Below are positions 42,150-50,636 of a stretch of 64,000 bases of DNA, in pieces (position 1 is the first letter of the stretch; every line of letters starts with the position of its first letter). The stretch comes from Streptomyces spirodelae (GTDB lineage Bacteria > Actinomycetota > Actinomycetes > Streptomycetales > Streptomycetaceae). Position numbers and translations under genes: made by a program. The stretch spans positions 1 to 64,000 of the forward strand of contig NZ_JAFFZN010000032.1 of NCBI RefSeq assembly GCF_017676385.1, in the 5' to 3' direction. The notes under the pieces were generated by a model. The model saw only the letters and a program-made list of their open reading frames with translations. It made no database searches and was not told the DNA's origin.

Positions 42150-42857
42150 ATGACCACCCCACTCCCTCGGCCCCGTTCCGGCCAGCAGGACGACCAGACC
42201 ACTCAGGCGCCAACCACCGCAGCCACCGGGCCGGGCTGGTTCGGCCGGCGCATCGACGACCTCGACTTCGCCCTCACCCACGGCTGGCGGCCCGCGGCCG
42301 CATGGATCAAAACAGTGACCGTCACCGCAGGGCTGATGGCCGCCTTCTTCGCGCTGCGCTGGCTCGCCTCCACCCTCCTCGGCTGGGCCCACGCCCTGCC
42401 CTGGACCCTCCCCACCGCGCGGGACCACACCGGGCTGCTCGCCACCATCGACCAGCCCGTACACCACTACCTCGCCGCCCACACCGCGCCCCTGCCCATC
42501 ACCGCCGCCACCGCCTACAGCACCTGGCAGGCCGTCGGCGTCGTCTCGTTCCTCCTGGGCACCGCCCGCTTCGGCGGAGCACGCCTGACCTGGACCGCGT
42601 GGGGCGCGGCAACCGTCGCCATGGTGTGGGCAGGCACACCAGAGCCCGGCCGCCCAGTCGCCGCCGGTATCGCCCTCCTGGCCTGGGCCGCCCCGTCCCT
42701 CCTCGCGCTGCGCGGCCTGAGCCTCTCCCCCACCGCCTTCATCCAGGTACACAACCAGGCCCCGCACCCGCCCGAGGTCCGCGCCGAGATCCACCTGCCC
42801 AAGACCGAACACGCCTACCGGCCGTACACCACGCAGCAGCCGCCCTCCCCGAATTGA
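42150..42857 (+). CDS. membrane protein (235 aa), source of a duplicate
   Basis: ATG 42150 with AGGAGCGAGC. Spans near residues 52-75 (TVTAGLMAAFFALRWLA), 128-145 and 155-195 (LTWTAWGAATVAMVW and AAGIALLAWAAPSLLALRG), with a cytoplasmic C-terminus (RAEIHLPKTE). From about residue 107 the sequence recurs as a broken copy at 44161-44551. Similar in style to the 41507 protein, so the two may work together. Confidence 0.55.
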   Translation: MTTPLPRPRSGQQDDQTTQAPTTAATGPGWFGRRIDDLDFALTHGWRPAAAWIKTVTVTAGLMAAFFALRWLASTLLGWAHALPWTLPTARDHTGLLATIDQPVHHYLAAHTAPLPITAATAYSTWQAVGVVSFLLGTARFGGARLTWTAWGAATVAMVWAGTPEPGRPVAAGIALLAWAAPSLLALRGLSLSPTAFIQVHNQAPHPPEVRAEIHLPKTEHAYRPYTTQQPPSPN

Positions 42858-42913
42858 CCCGCACCGACGACCAGGCCACGGCCTACCCCGAACCCCCTGC
42901 CTGCTCCGCGTGA
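42854..42913 (+). pseudogene. remnant of the AYPEPPA protein family, copy 1
   Basis: After the previous stop the frame reads RTDDQATAYPEPPACSA and a stop. This matches the N-terminal part of the intact 62-aa protein at 44699-44887 (AYPEPPACSAWG). A longer relative survives in the chimera at 48163-48309. Confidence 0.5.
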
Positions 42914-42952
42914 CGGTGTGCCGGGGTGTGCCGGGGCGGGCCAAGGCAGTGG

Positions 42953-43816
42953 CTACGGCTTCACGTGGGGCCGGACGATGTCGGCCAGCGCGGCCTGGCC
43001 CCGGGAGTTGGGGTGGAACGAGTGCACGAGCGGGTTGCTGAACCCGTTGATCCACTCCTCGTCGTCGCAGATGGCGTGGCCGAGGAAGGGACGTTCGGCC
43101 TCCGCGAAGGCGAACCCGTGCTTGGCCGCCTGGATGCGCAGCACGTCGTTGAGGGTGTGCGCGGCGGCGTTCATCACGGGCAGGCTGCTGGCTCCCAGGC
43201 CGTCGGTGACGCAGAGCGTGTTCTCGGGATTGACGAGTTTTGGGTAGCCCACCACGACGACCTTGGTCTTCGTCTTCGACGTCTTGTCCTTGATCTTCCG
43301 GTACAGACCGTCGAGACGTCCGGGCAGCACGTCGGTGTACTGCTTCTGTATCCACCGGAGGGAGTTGTTGCAGGGCTCGTCGTCCCCGATCGCGCACTTG
43401 ATCAGGACGTCGGCGAACCCGAAATCGTTCGCCCCTACCTGCACCGTCACCAGGCGGGTCTTCTTCGACAGGGCCCTCGCCTGCTTCGTACGCACCTGGC
43501 TGACTGTGGCGCCGCAGTACGCCTGGAAGTTCAGCTCCGCCCCCAGCTCCGCGGCGAGCCGCCTCGGATAGGCCCGCGACGAGTTTGGCACCCGCTTGCC
43601 CGCCGCCCTGTCGATCCAGCAGTTGTGCGACCTCGCGTCCGGCGCCCCCGCGCCGATGCCCGCCGCGACGGAATCCCCCAGCGCGACGTACTTGAGCGGC
43701 GGAGCCGCGGCCGAACTGTCGGCCACGGACGTCCCCGGAAGCACGGCCGCAGCCATCCCTCCGGCCACCAGCGTGGCCCCCAAGCGCCTGACGAAGCGCT
43801 GATTCACCTGCACCAT
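42953..43816 (-). CDS. secreted SGNH/GDSL hydrolase (lipase/esterase)
   Basis: 287 aa from ATG 43816 (GGAGGGAACG upstream). Signal peptide: basic RFVRRLGATLVAGGMAAAVL then a likely cut near ADSSAAA. Catalytic blocks: GDS at about 48 (VALGDSVAAGIGAG), GANDF near 140 (block III) and the His block HSFHPNSRGQ near 270. All catalytic residues are present, so it is probably an active extracellular esterase. It lies between two copies of a membrane-protein gene, pointing to insertion. Confidence 0.85.
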   Translation of the reverse strand: MVQVNQRFVRRLGATLVAGGMAAAVLPGTSVADSSAAAPPLKYVALGDSVAAGIGAGAPDARSHNCWIDRAAGKRVPNSSRAYPRRLAAELGAELNFQAYCGATVSQVRTKQARALSKKTRLVTVQVGANDFGFADVLIKCAIGDDEPCNNSLRWIQKQYTDVLPGRLDGLYRKIKDKTSKTKTKVVVVGYPKLVNPENTLCVTDGLGASSLPVMNAAAHTLNDVLRIQAAKHGFAFAEAERPFLGHAICDDEEWINGFSNPLVHSFHPNSRGQAALADIVRPHVKP

Positions 43817-44160
43817 TGATCGTTCCCTCCACGCCGACACGAATGTGACGAGCCTTGTGCGGGCCCCGCGTTGTGCGTACGGGCAACACATCGGCTCACG
43901 CATCCGCACCCTGCACGGGACGGCCCCTCCCCACCACAGCTCCGCCGTGTCCCGGACAAGAGCTCGATGTCCTGCCTGGTCAACGCGGGCTCGGGGCCAT
44001 GTCCGGGACAGCAGCCCGTTCGCGCCGCGAGGGGGTCACCGCACTAGTGACCTGAATAGGTGTCATTCTTCCTGGCGCGTTGAAGCCCGGTCGGCGCACT
44101 CTTCTGGGGTGGGGCTTGTCGCCTGTGCGGGAGGCCGCCCGTCAGAGTGAGGTGGCCTCC

Positions 44161-44551
44161 TACCTCGCTGCCCACACCGCGACCCTGCCCATCACCGCGA
44201 CCACCGCCTACAGCACCTGGCAGGCCGTCGGCGCCCTCTCGTTCCTCCTGGGCACCGCCCGCTGCGGCGGCGCCCGCCTCCCTGGACCGCCTGGGGCGCG
44301 GCCACCGTCGCCATGGTGTGGGCAGGCACGCCCGAGGCCGGCCGCCGGGTCGCCGCCGGCATCGCACTGCTGGCCTGGGCCGCCCTGTCCGTCCTCGCAC
44401 TGCGTGGCCTGAGCCTCTCCCCCGCCGCCTTCATCCAGGTGCACACCGAGGCCCCGCACCCGCCCGAGGTCCGCGCCGAGATCCACCTGCCCAAGACCGA
44501 ACCCGCCTCCTACCAGCAGTACAGCCCGCAGCAGCCCCCTCCCCGAACTGA
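44161..44551 (+). pseudogene. broken copy of the 42150 membrane gene
   Basis: The start (YLAAHTATLPITATTAYSTW) matches residues from about 107 of the 42150 product. A one-base deletion near 44280 (CCTCCCTGG against CCTGACCTGG) shifts the frame; the coding signal continues as VWAGTPEAGRRVAAGIALLA, LALRGLSLSPAAFIQVH and LPKTE to a second shift near 44530. There is no N-terminal part or start, so it is inactive. Confidence 0.7.
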
Positions 44552-44611
44552 CCGCTGCCTGTCCGGCCCGCGCCCTGCGCGGACCGGGCGGAGAACGGCC
44601 AGCGCACACCC

Positions 44612-44698
44612 GCCCCGGGACGGGCGCTCAACGGTGTCCAAACCAGACCGTCCGCCCCGGAGCCCACCCACCCGTACAAGACGAGAAGGAGGACCAGT
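44612..44698 (+). promoter_or_regulatory. shared leader, copy 1
   Basis: 87 nt from GCCCCGGGACGGGCG to CAGT before ATG 44699, ending ACAAGACGAGAAGGAGGACC. It aligns along its whole length with 47946-48031 and 55957-56044, including a GC-rich stem region and the GACGAGA-GGAG ribosome site. The genes that follow are different. Confidence 0.6.
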
Positions 44699-44887
44699 AT
44701 GACCTCCATCCGGCGCCGCACCAGCGACCCGGTCACGGCCTACCCCGAACCCCCGGCCTGCTCCGCGTGGGGCAAGCGCCCGCAGCCCACCGGCCGCCGC
44801 CCGCTCAGCCCTGCCGAGCAGGACCGCAACCGCGAACAGTTGGCACAGACCGTGCACACACGCCGCAGCCACTCCCGTCGGGCCTGA
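44699..44887 (+). CDS. small AYPEPPA-family protein (62 aa)
   Basis: Starts MTSIRRRTSDPVTAYPEPPA; the C-terminal helix (RPLSPAEQDRNREQLAQTVH) is charged. The AYPEPPA segment recurs at 42854-42913 and in the chimera at 48163-48309. It directly follows leader copy 1 with a good ribosome site. Function is unknown. Confidence 0.5.
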   Translation: MTSIRRRTSDPVTAYPEPPACSAWGKRPQPTGRRPLSPAEQDRNREQLAQTVHTRRSHSRRA

Positions 44888-45095
44888 CCGTGCGGGGGAG
44901 GGACTATGACCCTGCGGGCGAAAACCACGGTGGGATGCCATCGCCGCCCTCCACCACGACAACGAGTGCCTCCGACAAGAGATCGGGGCTACTGCCGGCT
45001 CACCGCTTCGAGCGATCAGGCAGCGCAGACTGATAGACGGCAGACGGGCCAAGCGAGAAGCTGACCTTCCTTCTGACTGAGTATCTGGAGGTCTC

Positions 45096-45857
45096 GTGGG
45101 GGCACCCCCCAAGCCCAGCGCGCGCGCCGCATTCGACGCGAACATTGAAGACGCGGAGATCCTCGTCGACCTTGCCAAGACCTTGGTGAACCAGCGCCGC
45201 TACCGGATGAGGCGCGAGATGAGGGAGCGGCTCGGCGAGGCCCTCTCCGTTCCGAAAAAGCACCGCGAAGACCTTGAGTGTCTGGAGAACGACCGTGTCT
45301 TCGTGACCTTCAAACCCGGACATGCGGCCTTGCGGGAGAAGCTCGACGAGCCCAACCTGCGACCACTGCTGAGGCAGGCACTCGTCGCGGCCTGCGCCGC
45401 CGTCGAGACCTTCTGCGCAGACCGTGTCATGGAGCGATACACCAAGGCCATCAAGTCAAGCCCACCGCCCAGCGGGCTTCTGGAACTGTCGATGACGGTC
45501 GGCGACTACCTCACGATCGAAGACCGATACAAGAGGAAATCGTGGGGACTCCGACAGGTTGTTGAACTGGAAATACGGCAGCGCGCCAGTCCCGCACCAG
45601 CTCAGATCGGACAGCTATTCAGCCTGGTCGGCGAGAAGAAGCTCATGACCAGAATCGACAAGCGCCGCAAAGTCCCAACCGGCCAATCGACCACCGAACT
45701 CGACCGGATCGTGAAGCGACGCAACCTCATCGCCCACACCGGCGATCGCAGTGGAAGAGGGCGGGCCACTATCACAGTCGAAGAGGTCGAGGCTGACCTC
45801 GCGACGATCGTCTCCATCGTCGATGCACTCGATCAGGAGACCAACTCAGAACGCTGA
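45096..45857 (+). CDS. HEPN-like protein
   Basis: 253 aa from GTG 45096 (ATCTGGAGG upstream). All-helical. Near residue 210 it carries IVKRRNLIAHTGDR, an R-N-x-I-x-H arrangement close to the Rx4-6H signature of HEPN RNases. HEPN proteins often form the toxin of an antitoxin pair or act in phage defence, but no MNT or other partner gene adjoins; the gene stands alone after a degraded region. Whether it cuts RNA is untested. Confidence 0.6.
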   Translation: MGAPPKPSARAAFDANIEDAEILVDLAKTLVNQRRYRMRREMRERLGEALSVPKKHREDLECLENDRVFVTFKPGHAALREKLDEPNLRPLLRQALVAACAAVETFCADRVMERYTKAIKSSPPPSGLLELSMTVGDYLTIEDRYKRKSWGLRQVVELEIRQRASPAPAQIGQLFSLVGEKKLMTRIDKRRKVPTGQSTTELDRIVKRRNLIAHTGDRSGRGRATITVEEVEADLATIVSIVDALDQETNSER

Positions 45858-46033
45858 CCCCCTCCCCGCAGCCGTCGACTCACCCTCGCAGGTGAAGTCG
45901 ACGGCCGCTTTGCGATGCCTCATGAGACACCTCCACCGCGAAGAACACCGTCACGTCCACATCGTGCCCCGCCAGAAGGGCGACGGCCTGTCCCTGCCCT
46001 GGACCCCGCAGTACGCCACCCAGAACGGAGCCC

Positions 46034-47218
46034 GTGACTACCGTCGACCTCGTCATGGCTCGCGAGCCTCTCCCCTCCCGACCGTCGGTGTTCCTCGCCG
46101 GCCCCACCCCGCGATCCGGGACCGTCCCCTCCTGGCGCCCCACCGCCATCGAGTACCTGGCTGACCAGTGGGACGGCCCCGGACGGCTGACGATCCTGGC
46201 TCCCGAGTCCTGCGGCGGCGAGCGCGCCGTCCTCGAGGCGCGCCTCGCCCGCCGGAAAATGACGGTGGTCGACGCGACGAACACCGAGGCCGCCGTGAGG
46301 GCCGACCTGATCGCAACCGCCCACCGCCACGGCGTACCCACGGTCGCGCTGGTCGTCCCGACCCCGGCTTCCGTGTGCGTCGAACGCCAGAAAGGCCGAC
46401 CCGCGAACCGGCGCGTTCCCGAGCAGACCGTGCGCGCGCAGCACGCCGCCATGGTCGCCGCCTGGTCCGGCCTGCCCGCCAAAGGGTTCGACCACGTCGT
46501 CGTCGCGGAGAACCTCTACGGCCTGGAAGCGATGCTCAAGCCGCTCAGCGACACCCGGCGGGCGGAACTGGGCTGGGACGGCGGCGAGGGCCTGGGCGAC
46601 CTGCTTCTGGTGCGCCGCTCCTTCGCCCCCGAGATCCTGCCGCTGTGGCGCTGGCGCGACGGCTCGCCGCTCACCGACGGCGACCGCGTCGCAGAGATCC
46701 GCCTCGGAGCCGACCGCATCGTCCTCGCTCAGCGCAACGACGTCGATGGGGCGGGCGACATCGGCTTCGACGTCCTGGTGGGCTGTCCGGCCGACGACGA
46801 ATGCGAAGGCCAGGCGTGGGCGCCGGCCTACAACGTGACCGACCTCCTGCGCGCCCTGACCGGCGACCTGATGAACGACCCAGACGTGCGCTGCACCACC
46901 CACGGCGGCGCCGACGACGTCGACCAGGAGGCCGACGATAACGACCTCCAGGACGACGTCCGAGGTTCGCGCCGACCTGGAGGGCCAGTACGCGGACGCG
47001 GTTCACGCGTGAGCCGCGCCGACGACGGGCCGCACCCGCACCCGCTCACCCCGACCGAACTCCCCGACGGCGACGACTGGTTCCACGGCTGCCCGGACTG
47101 CCACCTGCCCATCCAGGGCGGGAGCGCCGGGCTCGCCGCCCACCGCCGCACCGTCCACAACCCTCGCCGCGACTACGGCGACCGCCGCATCCCCATCACG
47201 ATCCAGCTCGACTTCTGA
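46034..47218 (+). CDS. deoxyribosyltransferase-kinase chimera (394 aa)
   Basis: GTG 46034 (ACGGAG upstream). Residues 15-60 (SVFLAGPTPRSGTVPSWRPT, IEYLADQW) match the nucleoside 2-deoxyribosyltransferase-like family of Streptomyces plasmids. From about 65 the text changes to ARLARRKMTVVDATNTEAAV and TPASVCVERQKGRPANRRVP, the C-terminal half of PNK-type P-loop kinases, with the P-loop itself missing. A third part (VVVAENLYGLEAML onward) is unrecognised, and the end has a C-x2-C/H-x-H zinc finger (FHGCPDCHLPIQGG). It is probably a recombined gene and unlikely to be a working kinase. Confidence 0.65.
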   Translation: MTTVDLVMAREPLPSRPSVFLAGPTPRSGTVPSWRPTAIEYLADQWDGPGRLTILAPESCGGERAVLEARLARRKMTVVDATNTEAAVRADLIATAHRHGVPTVALVVPTPASVCVERQKGRPANRRVPEQTVRAQHAAMVAAWSGLPAKGFDHVVVAENLYGLEAMLKPLSDTRRAELGWDGGEGLGDLLLVRRSFAPEILPLWRWRDGSPLTDGDRVAEIRLGADRIVLAQRNDVDGAGDIGFDVLVGCPADDECEGQAWAPAYNVTDLLRALTGDLMNDPDVRCTTHGGADDVDQEADDNDLQDDVRGSRRPGGPVRGRGSRVSRADDGPHPHPLTPTELPDGDDWFHGCPDCHLPIQGGSAGLAAHRRTVHNPRRDYGDRRIPITIQLDF

Positions 47219-47232
47219 CAAGGAGGCCCACC

Positions 47233-47538
47233 ATGGCCGTCCAGACCAGGACCGACACCTTCACCGCGCTCCGCAACTGCTTCGCCACCGACCTCGCCGC
47301 CCTCATCGGCGACGAGGCTCCGCGCGGTGTCACCCCGAACGCTTTCATCGACCTGGTCGAAAGGATCCGCGACGTCCTCGGCTCCTCCAGCCTCAGCAAC
47401 TGGCAGGACGCCAGCGAGGACCTGGACCGCGCCGTCGGCTACCTCACGGACGCACTGACCAGCACGGACAGCGACCAGGCTTCGCTCCTGGCCTGGGCGC
47501 GGACCCACCTGCGCGACGGCATCGCAACGGCCGGCTGA
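47233..47538 (+). CDS. small helical protein (101 aa)
   Basis: ATG 47233 with ACAAGGAGGCCC. Starts MAVQTRTDTFTALRNCFATD; charged helices follow (PNAFIDLVERIRDVLGSSSL, AVGYLTDALTST). No domain was recognised. It lies close behind the chimera gene and probably shares its transcript. Confidence 0.5.
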   Translation: MAVQTRTDTFTALRNCFATDLAALIGDEAPRGVTPNAFIDLVERIRDVLGSSSLSNWQDASEDLDRAVGYLTDALTSTDSDQASLLAWARTHLRDGIATAG

Positions 47539-47645
47539 CTCTCACCCCGCGTGAGCGCACTCTGTACCGCCCCGGACCCGCATCTGCCGGGCTCGGGACG
47601 GTCGCAGTGGCTCCTCAACCACGGAAGCGAGAGGAGGTGGACGTC

Positions 47646-47879
47646 ATGCCTCTGCCCTACTTCGAGGTCGACGTCCCGATACACCGCACCGGTCAGCCCG
47701 GCCGGAGCGGCGTGCGCGTCTTCACCGGCCGCGCCGACAGCCGAAGCGCTGCCGTACGGATCGCACACGAGGTCTACGACGCGGCACGCGACGCGGCGGA
47801 GGTCGGACTCGAGATTCCCCACGGGCGCCCGGACGGCTGGGGCGCCTGCGGCTACCGGCCCGGCTGGGAGCTCGACTGA
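47646..47879 (+). CDS. small protein (77 aa)
   Basis: ATG 47646 with GAGAGGAGG upstream; the frame is open earlier without a better start. MPLPYFEVDVPIHRTGQPGR, then a strand-helix unit (SAAVRIAHEVYDAARDAAEV) and a C-terminal CGYRPGWELD. No family was recognised. It precedes leader copy 2 by 66 bp. Confidence 0.5.
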   Translation: MPLPYFEVDVPIHRTGQPGRSGVRVFTGRADSRSAAVRIAHEVYDAARDAAEVGLEIPHGRPDGWGACGYRPGWELD

Positions 47880-47945
47880 CCCGCCGCGGCCCTTGGAGGA
47901 GCCCGTACAGCTGGCTCAACTCCAAGACCTACGAGCTGTAGCTCT

Positions 47946-48031
47946 GCCCCGGGACAGGCGTCCAGGCGTGGAAACCGACCGCCTGTCCCGGGCCTACCCA
48001 ACCCGTACGAGACGAGAGGGAGATCCCCAGT
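47946..48031 (+). promoter_or_regulatory. shared leader, copy 2
   Basis: 86 nt before ATG 48032. It contains the clearest stem of the three: CCCGGGACAGGCG (47948-47960) pairs perfectly with 47980-47992. It then runs ACCCGTACGAGACGAGAGGG to the start codon. Confidence 0.6.
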
Positions 48032-48309
48032 ATGGACTCCGTCCTGCGCGTGCAGGCCCGAATCGGGCATCGCGCACTCTTACTGACCACCGCCGCCCTG
48101 CCGTTGACCGGCTGGGCGGTCCACGCGGTCGCGCTGCACAAGCAGCTCGCCGCCACCCGGAAGGATCCCTCGCCTACCCCGAGCCGCCCGCTTCCCCGCT
48201 GTGGCACCGACACGGCGCAAAGGCCCGCCCGCTCACGCCCGAACAGCAGCGGCGCAACCGCGAGCTGCTGGACATCGCCCAGCGCAAGCGCCGCACGACC
48301 GCTGCGTAG
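48032..48309 (+). pseudogene. chimera of a GGDEF-protein start and an AYPEPPA gene
   Basis: The first 45 codons (MDSVLRVQARIGHRALLLTT, AVALHKQLAATRKDP) are homologous to the start of the GGDEF protein at 56045. Near 48163 the frame breaks and a second frame continues as LAYPEPPASPLWHRHGAKAR, RNRELLDIAQRKRRTTAA, a relative of the 44699 protein. Two genes have recombined out of frame; the product is unlikely to function. Confidence 0.65.
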
Positions 48310-48321
48310 GAGGGCCAGTCG

Positions 48322-48924
48322 ATGTTCACCGACATGAAAGAGGCCCTCGAAACCGAGGCTCTCGAACTCTCCCCGTTCGGCAGCGACCAGAGCAGCGCTG
48401 CCTCCCTGGTGGTCGCCCGGAACGCCCGCGACAAGGACGACCTCGCGGGCCTGCTGGGCGCCCTCGGACTGCCCAGCGCCGAAGACGACCTCGTGCGCCT
48501 ACTTCCGCACCTGGCCAGCCCTGACACCCCCACTGGAGATTCCATGACCGCCGTCAACGCCTTCACTGCCACGGCCGCCTCCATGCTCAAGAACGGCGAC
48601 AGCCCCGAGCACGTCCGCAGCACGCTCGGACTGTCGGAGGGCGAACTCGCCGAAGCCGTGAAGCACGCCGACCTCCCCGCAGCCACCACCGCCCCGATCC
48701 AGGACACGGACGACAGTACCGGCACCCCGGAGACGGCCGCCGTGCTGCCCGGCGACACGATGGACGCCGACGGGATCGAGGCCCTGCTCGCGTGGGCGGA
48801 GCACCACCCCGCCGCCAGCATCCGCAACCGGGCCGCCCGCGTCCGCAGCGACCTCACCGAGCTGACGGAACGCCGCGCCACCGACGCCGCCCATCGCACC
48901 ACCACCCTGGCGGAGGCGAACTGA
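48322..48924 (+). CDS. hypothetical helical protein (200 aa)
   Basis: ATG 48322. The first 75 residues are acidic and Leu-rich (MKEALETEALELSPFGSDQS); from an internal ATG at 48544 the sequence continues as a mostly helical unit (LSEGELAEAVKHADLPAATT, IEALLAWAEHHPAASIRNRA). It may be two fused or coupled proteins. No family was recognised. It ends 1 bp from the next gene (TGATG). Confidence 0.45.
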   Translation: MFTDMKEALETEALELSPFGSDQSSAASLVVARNARDKDDLAGLLGALGLPSAEDDLVRLLPHLASPDTPTGDSMTAVNAFTATAASMLKNGDSPEHVRSTLGLSEGELAEAVKHADLPAATTAPIQDTDDSTGTPETAAVLPGDTMDADGIEALLAWAEHHPAASIRNRAARVRSDLTELTERRATDAAHRTTTLAEAN

Positions 48925-49403
48925 TGGAAACCCAGCACCTCGCCATAGACGGCTACGTCGACGCGATCCCCGCGCCCGGCATCGGATGGGGCACCGCCGT
49001 CTTCGACCTCATCCACTCCCCCGCCGACGCGGACCGGATCGCACCCGACGCCCCGGACACCGTGTACGCCTGCACCACCGGAGACCCCCGCATCGCCGAT
49101 GTGCTGCTACGCGAGATCCAGCCCGGCGACCTGCTCCGCCTCACCGGCACCGTCACCCGGCCCGAGGACCCCGACGCCCCGGCTCACTTCACCGTCGACG
49201 CCCTGGAGGTCCTCGAGGCCGCCCCGGCCCCCGTGCTCTACGACCTCGTGCTGGAGCGGTACGGGATCTACGTCGTCGTCTTCAACGCCGGCCACGACGC
49301 CGTGCCGGTGTTCACCGCGTCCGGCCGCTGGGTCGGCGAGGCCGCCAGCCCCGACGCGATCGGCACCCTGATCGACGACTTCGAGAACGGCGGCCCGCGA
49401 TGA
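48924..49403 (+). CDS. hypothetical protein (159 aa)
   Basis: ATG 48924 overlapping the previous stop, with GGCGGAGGCG upstream. A beta-rich pattern (GWGTAVFDLIHSPADADRIA, GDLLRLTGTVTRP, LYDLVLERYGIYVVVFNAGH) suggests a small globular domain. No named family was recognised. It overlaps the pseudogene at 49400. Confidence 0.5.
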   Translation: METQHLAIDGYVDAIPAPGIGWGTAVFDLIHSPADADRIAPDAPDTVYACTTGDPRIADVLLREIQPGDLLRLTGTVTRPEDPDAPAHFTVDALEVLEAAPAPVLYDLVLERYGIYVVVFNAGHDAVPVFTASGRWVGEAASPDAIGTLIDDFENGGPR

Positions 49404-49579
49404 CGACCGCCGCCCCCGCACAGCGCACCCTCCTCGAACGGTCCCCCGCCGGCCACTCCTGCGGCTCCTGACCCGCCGACGAATACGCCGCTGCCCAGCG
49501 CGCCCAGGACACCGACGCCCGGGTCGTCATGGACCTCGGCAGCGGCCAGTTCCTCGTAGTCACCGACACCACCTACTAG
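49400..49579 (+). pseudogene. small gene with internal TGA
   Basis: ATG 49400 (overlapping the previous stop) reads MTTAAPAQRTLLERSPAGHS then CGS, then TGA at 49469. The same frame continues PADEYAAAQRAQDTDARVV to TAG at 49577 with matching codon bias. A Trp (TGG) at the TGA would restore one 59-aa frame. This is probably a nonsense mutation; decoding of TGA is not expected here. Confidence 0.5.
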
Positions 49580-49601
49580 CCCACCCGACCGAGAGGTGCA
49601 C

Positions 49602-50015
49602 ATGACCGAGACCGAGACCATCCACTACACCGCCGACGTGGTGGCCCTGATCCCCGACGGCACGGTCTTGCTGATCGAGCGCGACTGGCCGCCCTACGAG
49701 GGCGCCTGGGCTTTGCCGGGTGGCCACGTCGACCCGGGAGAGTCGAGGCGCGAGGCTGCCGCCCGGGAACTCGCTGAGGAAACCGGTGTCCACGTGGTCG
49801 CCGACGACCTGCGCGAGATCGGCACCTGGAACAAGCCCGGCCGCGACCCGCGCGGCAGGTACAGCACTGACGCCTACGCGGCCGTCGTCCCCGCCAACAC
49901 CCGGATCAGCGCCGGGGACGATGCCCGCACCGCCCGCTGGTGGCCCCTGGACAACCTGCCGGAGCGCCTGGCGTTCGACCACGCCGACATCCTCCGCGCG
50001 GCCACGGCCTCCTGA
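49602..50015 (+). CDS. NUDIX hydrolase (single domain)
   Basis: 137 aa, ATG 49602 with CCGAGAGG upstream. It aligns with the NUDIX half of 40278-40931 along its length (ALPGGHVDPGESRREAAARE, then LAEETG; later RDPRGRYSTDAY), so the two are paralogs; this copy lacks the translocase-like N-terminus. It may hydrolyse nucleotides such as 8-oxo-dGTP, but the substrate is unknown. Its terminator is at 50038-50075. Confidence 0.75.
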   Translation: MTETETIHYTADVVALIPDGTVLLIERDWPPYEGAWALPGGHVDPGESRREAAARELAEETGVHVVADDLREIGTWNKPGRDPRGRYSTDAYAAVVPANTRISAGDDARTARWWPLDNLPERLAFDHADILRAATAS

Positions 50016-50037
50016 CATACCAGCCCGAGACACCACA

Positions 50038-50075
50038 GCGCCGCGCCCCCGACCGACAGGCCGGGGGCGCGGCGC
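50038..50075. terminator. hairpin terminator
   Basis: 14-bp perfect arms (GCGCCGCGCCCCCG and complement) with a 10-nt loop, 23 bp after the NUDIX stop codon. Confidence 0.7.
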
Positions 50076-50120
50076 TTCCCTCGGTCTCGGCCCTTCACCA
50101 GCACTCCGAGGAGCCCCTGC

Positions 50121-50636
50121 GTGTTACCCACCCTTGTCACCGCCGCCCTTGCCATCGTCGGCACCCTGCTCGGCTCGATCGTCAGCGGCCGCTTCCAGGA
50201 GCGCGCCGCTGAACGGTCGGTGCGCGTCAGCCACGGCGAGACGATCCGCCGCGACCGTCTGGAGGCCGTCACCGCGCTGGCCTGCGCCGCCAGCGACCAC
50301 CGCACGGCTATGTGGATGCGCGGCGACGCCATCCTCAATGGCGCCGACACCGAGCGGATCGAGGCCCTGCGCGGCGAGAGCCACATGACCCGCAGCGCGG
50401 TCACCCGCCCGCTGGTCGCCCTGCGCGTCCTCATCGAGGACCAGACCGTGCGCGCCGCCGCCGACCGCATGATCACGCTGACCTACGCGATCCGGGACGC
50501 GTACGCCACCACCGAGGACCTGACCGCAGCCCGCGAAGCCGCGAAGGAAGCGCACGACGATTTCGTGAACATTGCTGCCCGCTACCTGAGTCCGGACTTT
50601 TCGACGGCAATCCCCGAACAGGAGCCCACCCGATGA
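50121..50636 (+). CDS. KilB-like membrane-linked protein
   Basis: 171 aa from GTG 50121 (CGAGGAG upstream). An N-terminal hydrophobic segment (LVTAALAIVGTLLGSIVSG) leads to a long helical part with the DHRTAMWMRGDAILNGAD stretch, as in proteins annotated KilB of the pSAM2 family, which affect spread of Streptomyces conjugative elements. The assignment is from the pattern; no other kil/kor genes are close. It overlaps the next gene (ATGA). Confidence 0.55.
   Translation: MLPTLVTAALAIVGTLLGSIVSGRFQERAAERSVRVSHGETIRRDRLEAVTALACAASDHRTAMWMRGDAILNGADTERIEALRGESHMTRSAVTRPLVALRVLIEDQTVRAAADRMITLTYAIRDAYATTEDLTAAREAAKEAHDDFVNIAARYLSPDFSTAIPEQEPTR

Noticed and set aside
44900..45075. Open frame reading RKPRWDAIAALHHDNECLRQ onward, ending at a TGA before the HEPN gene
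   Set aside because: It has fair codon bias but no start codon or ribosome site and lies among broken genes; it may be a fragment of a helical companion protein, but nothing firm supports it.
45915..46033. Plus-strand frame before the chimera (MRHLHREEHRHVHIVPRQKG)
   Set aside because: GC3 is high for part of it, but it runs on into the next gene in another frame without a plausible stop, and no homology was recognised.
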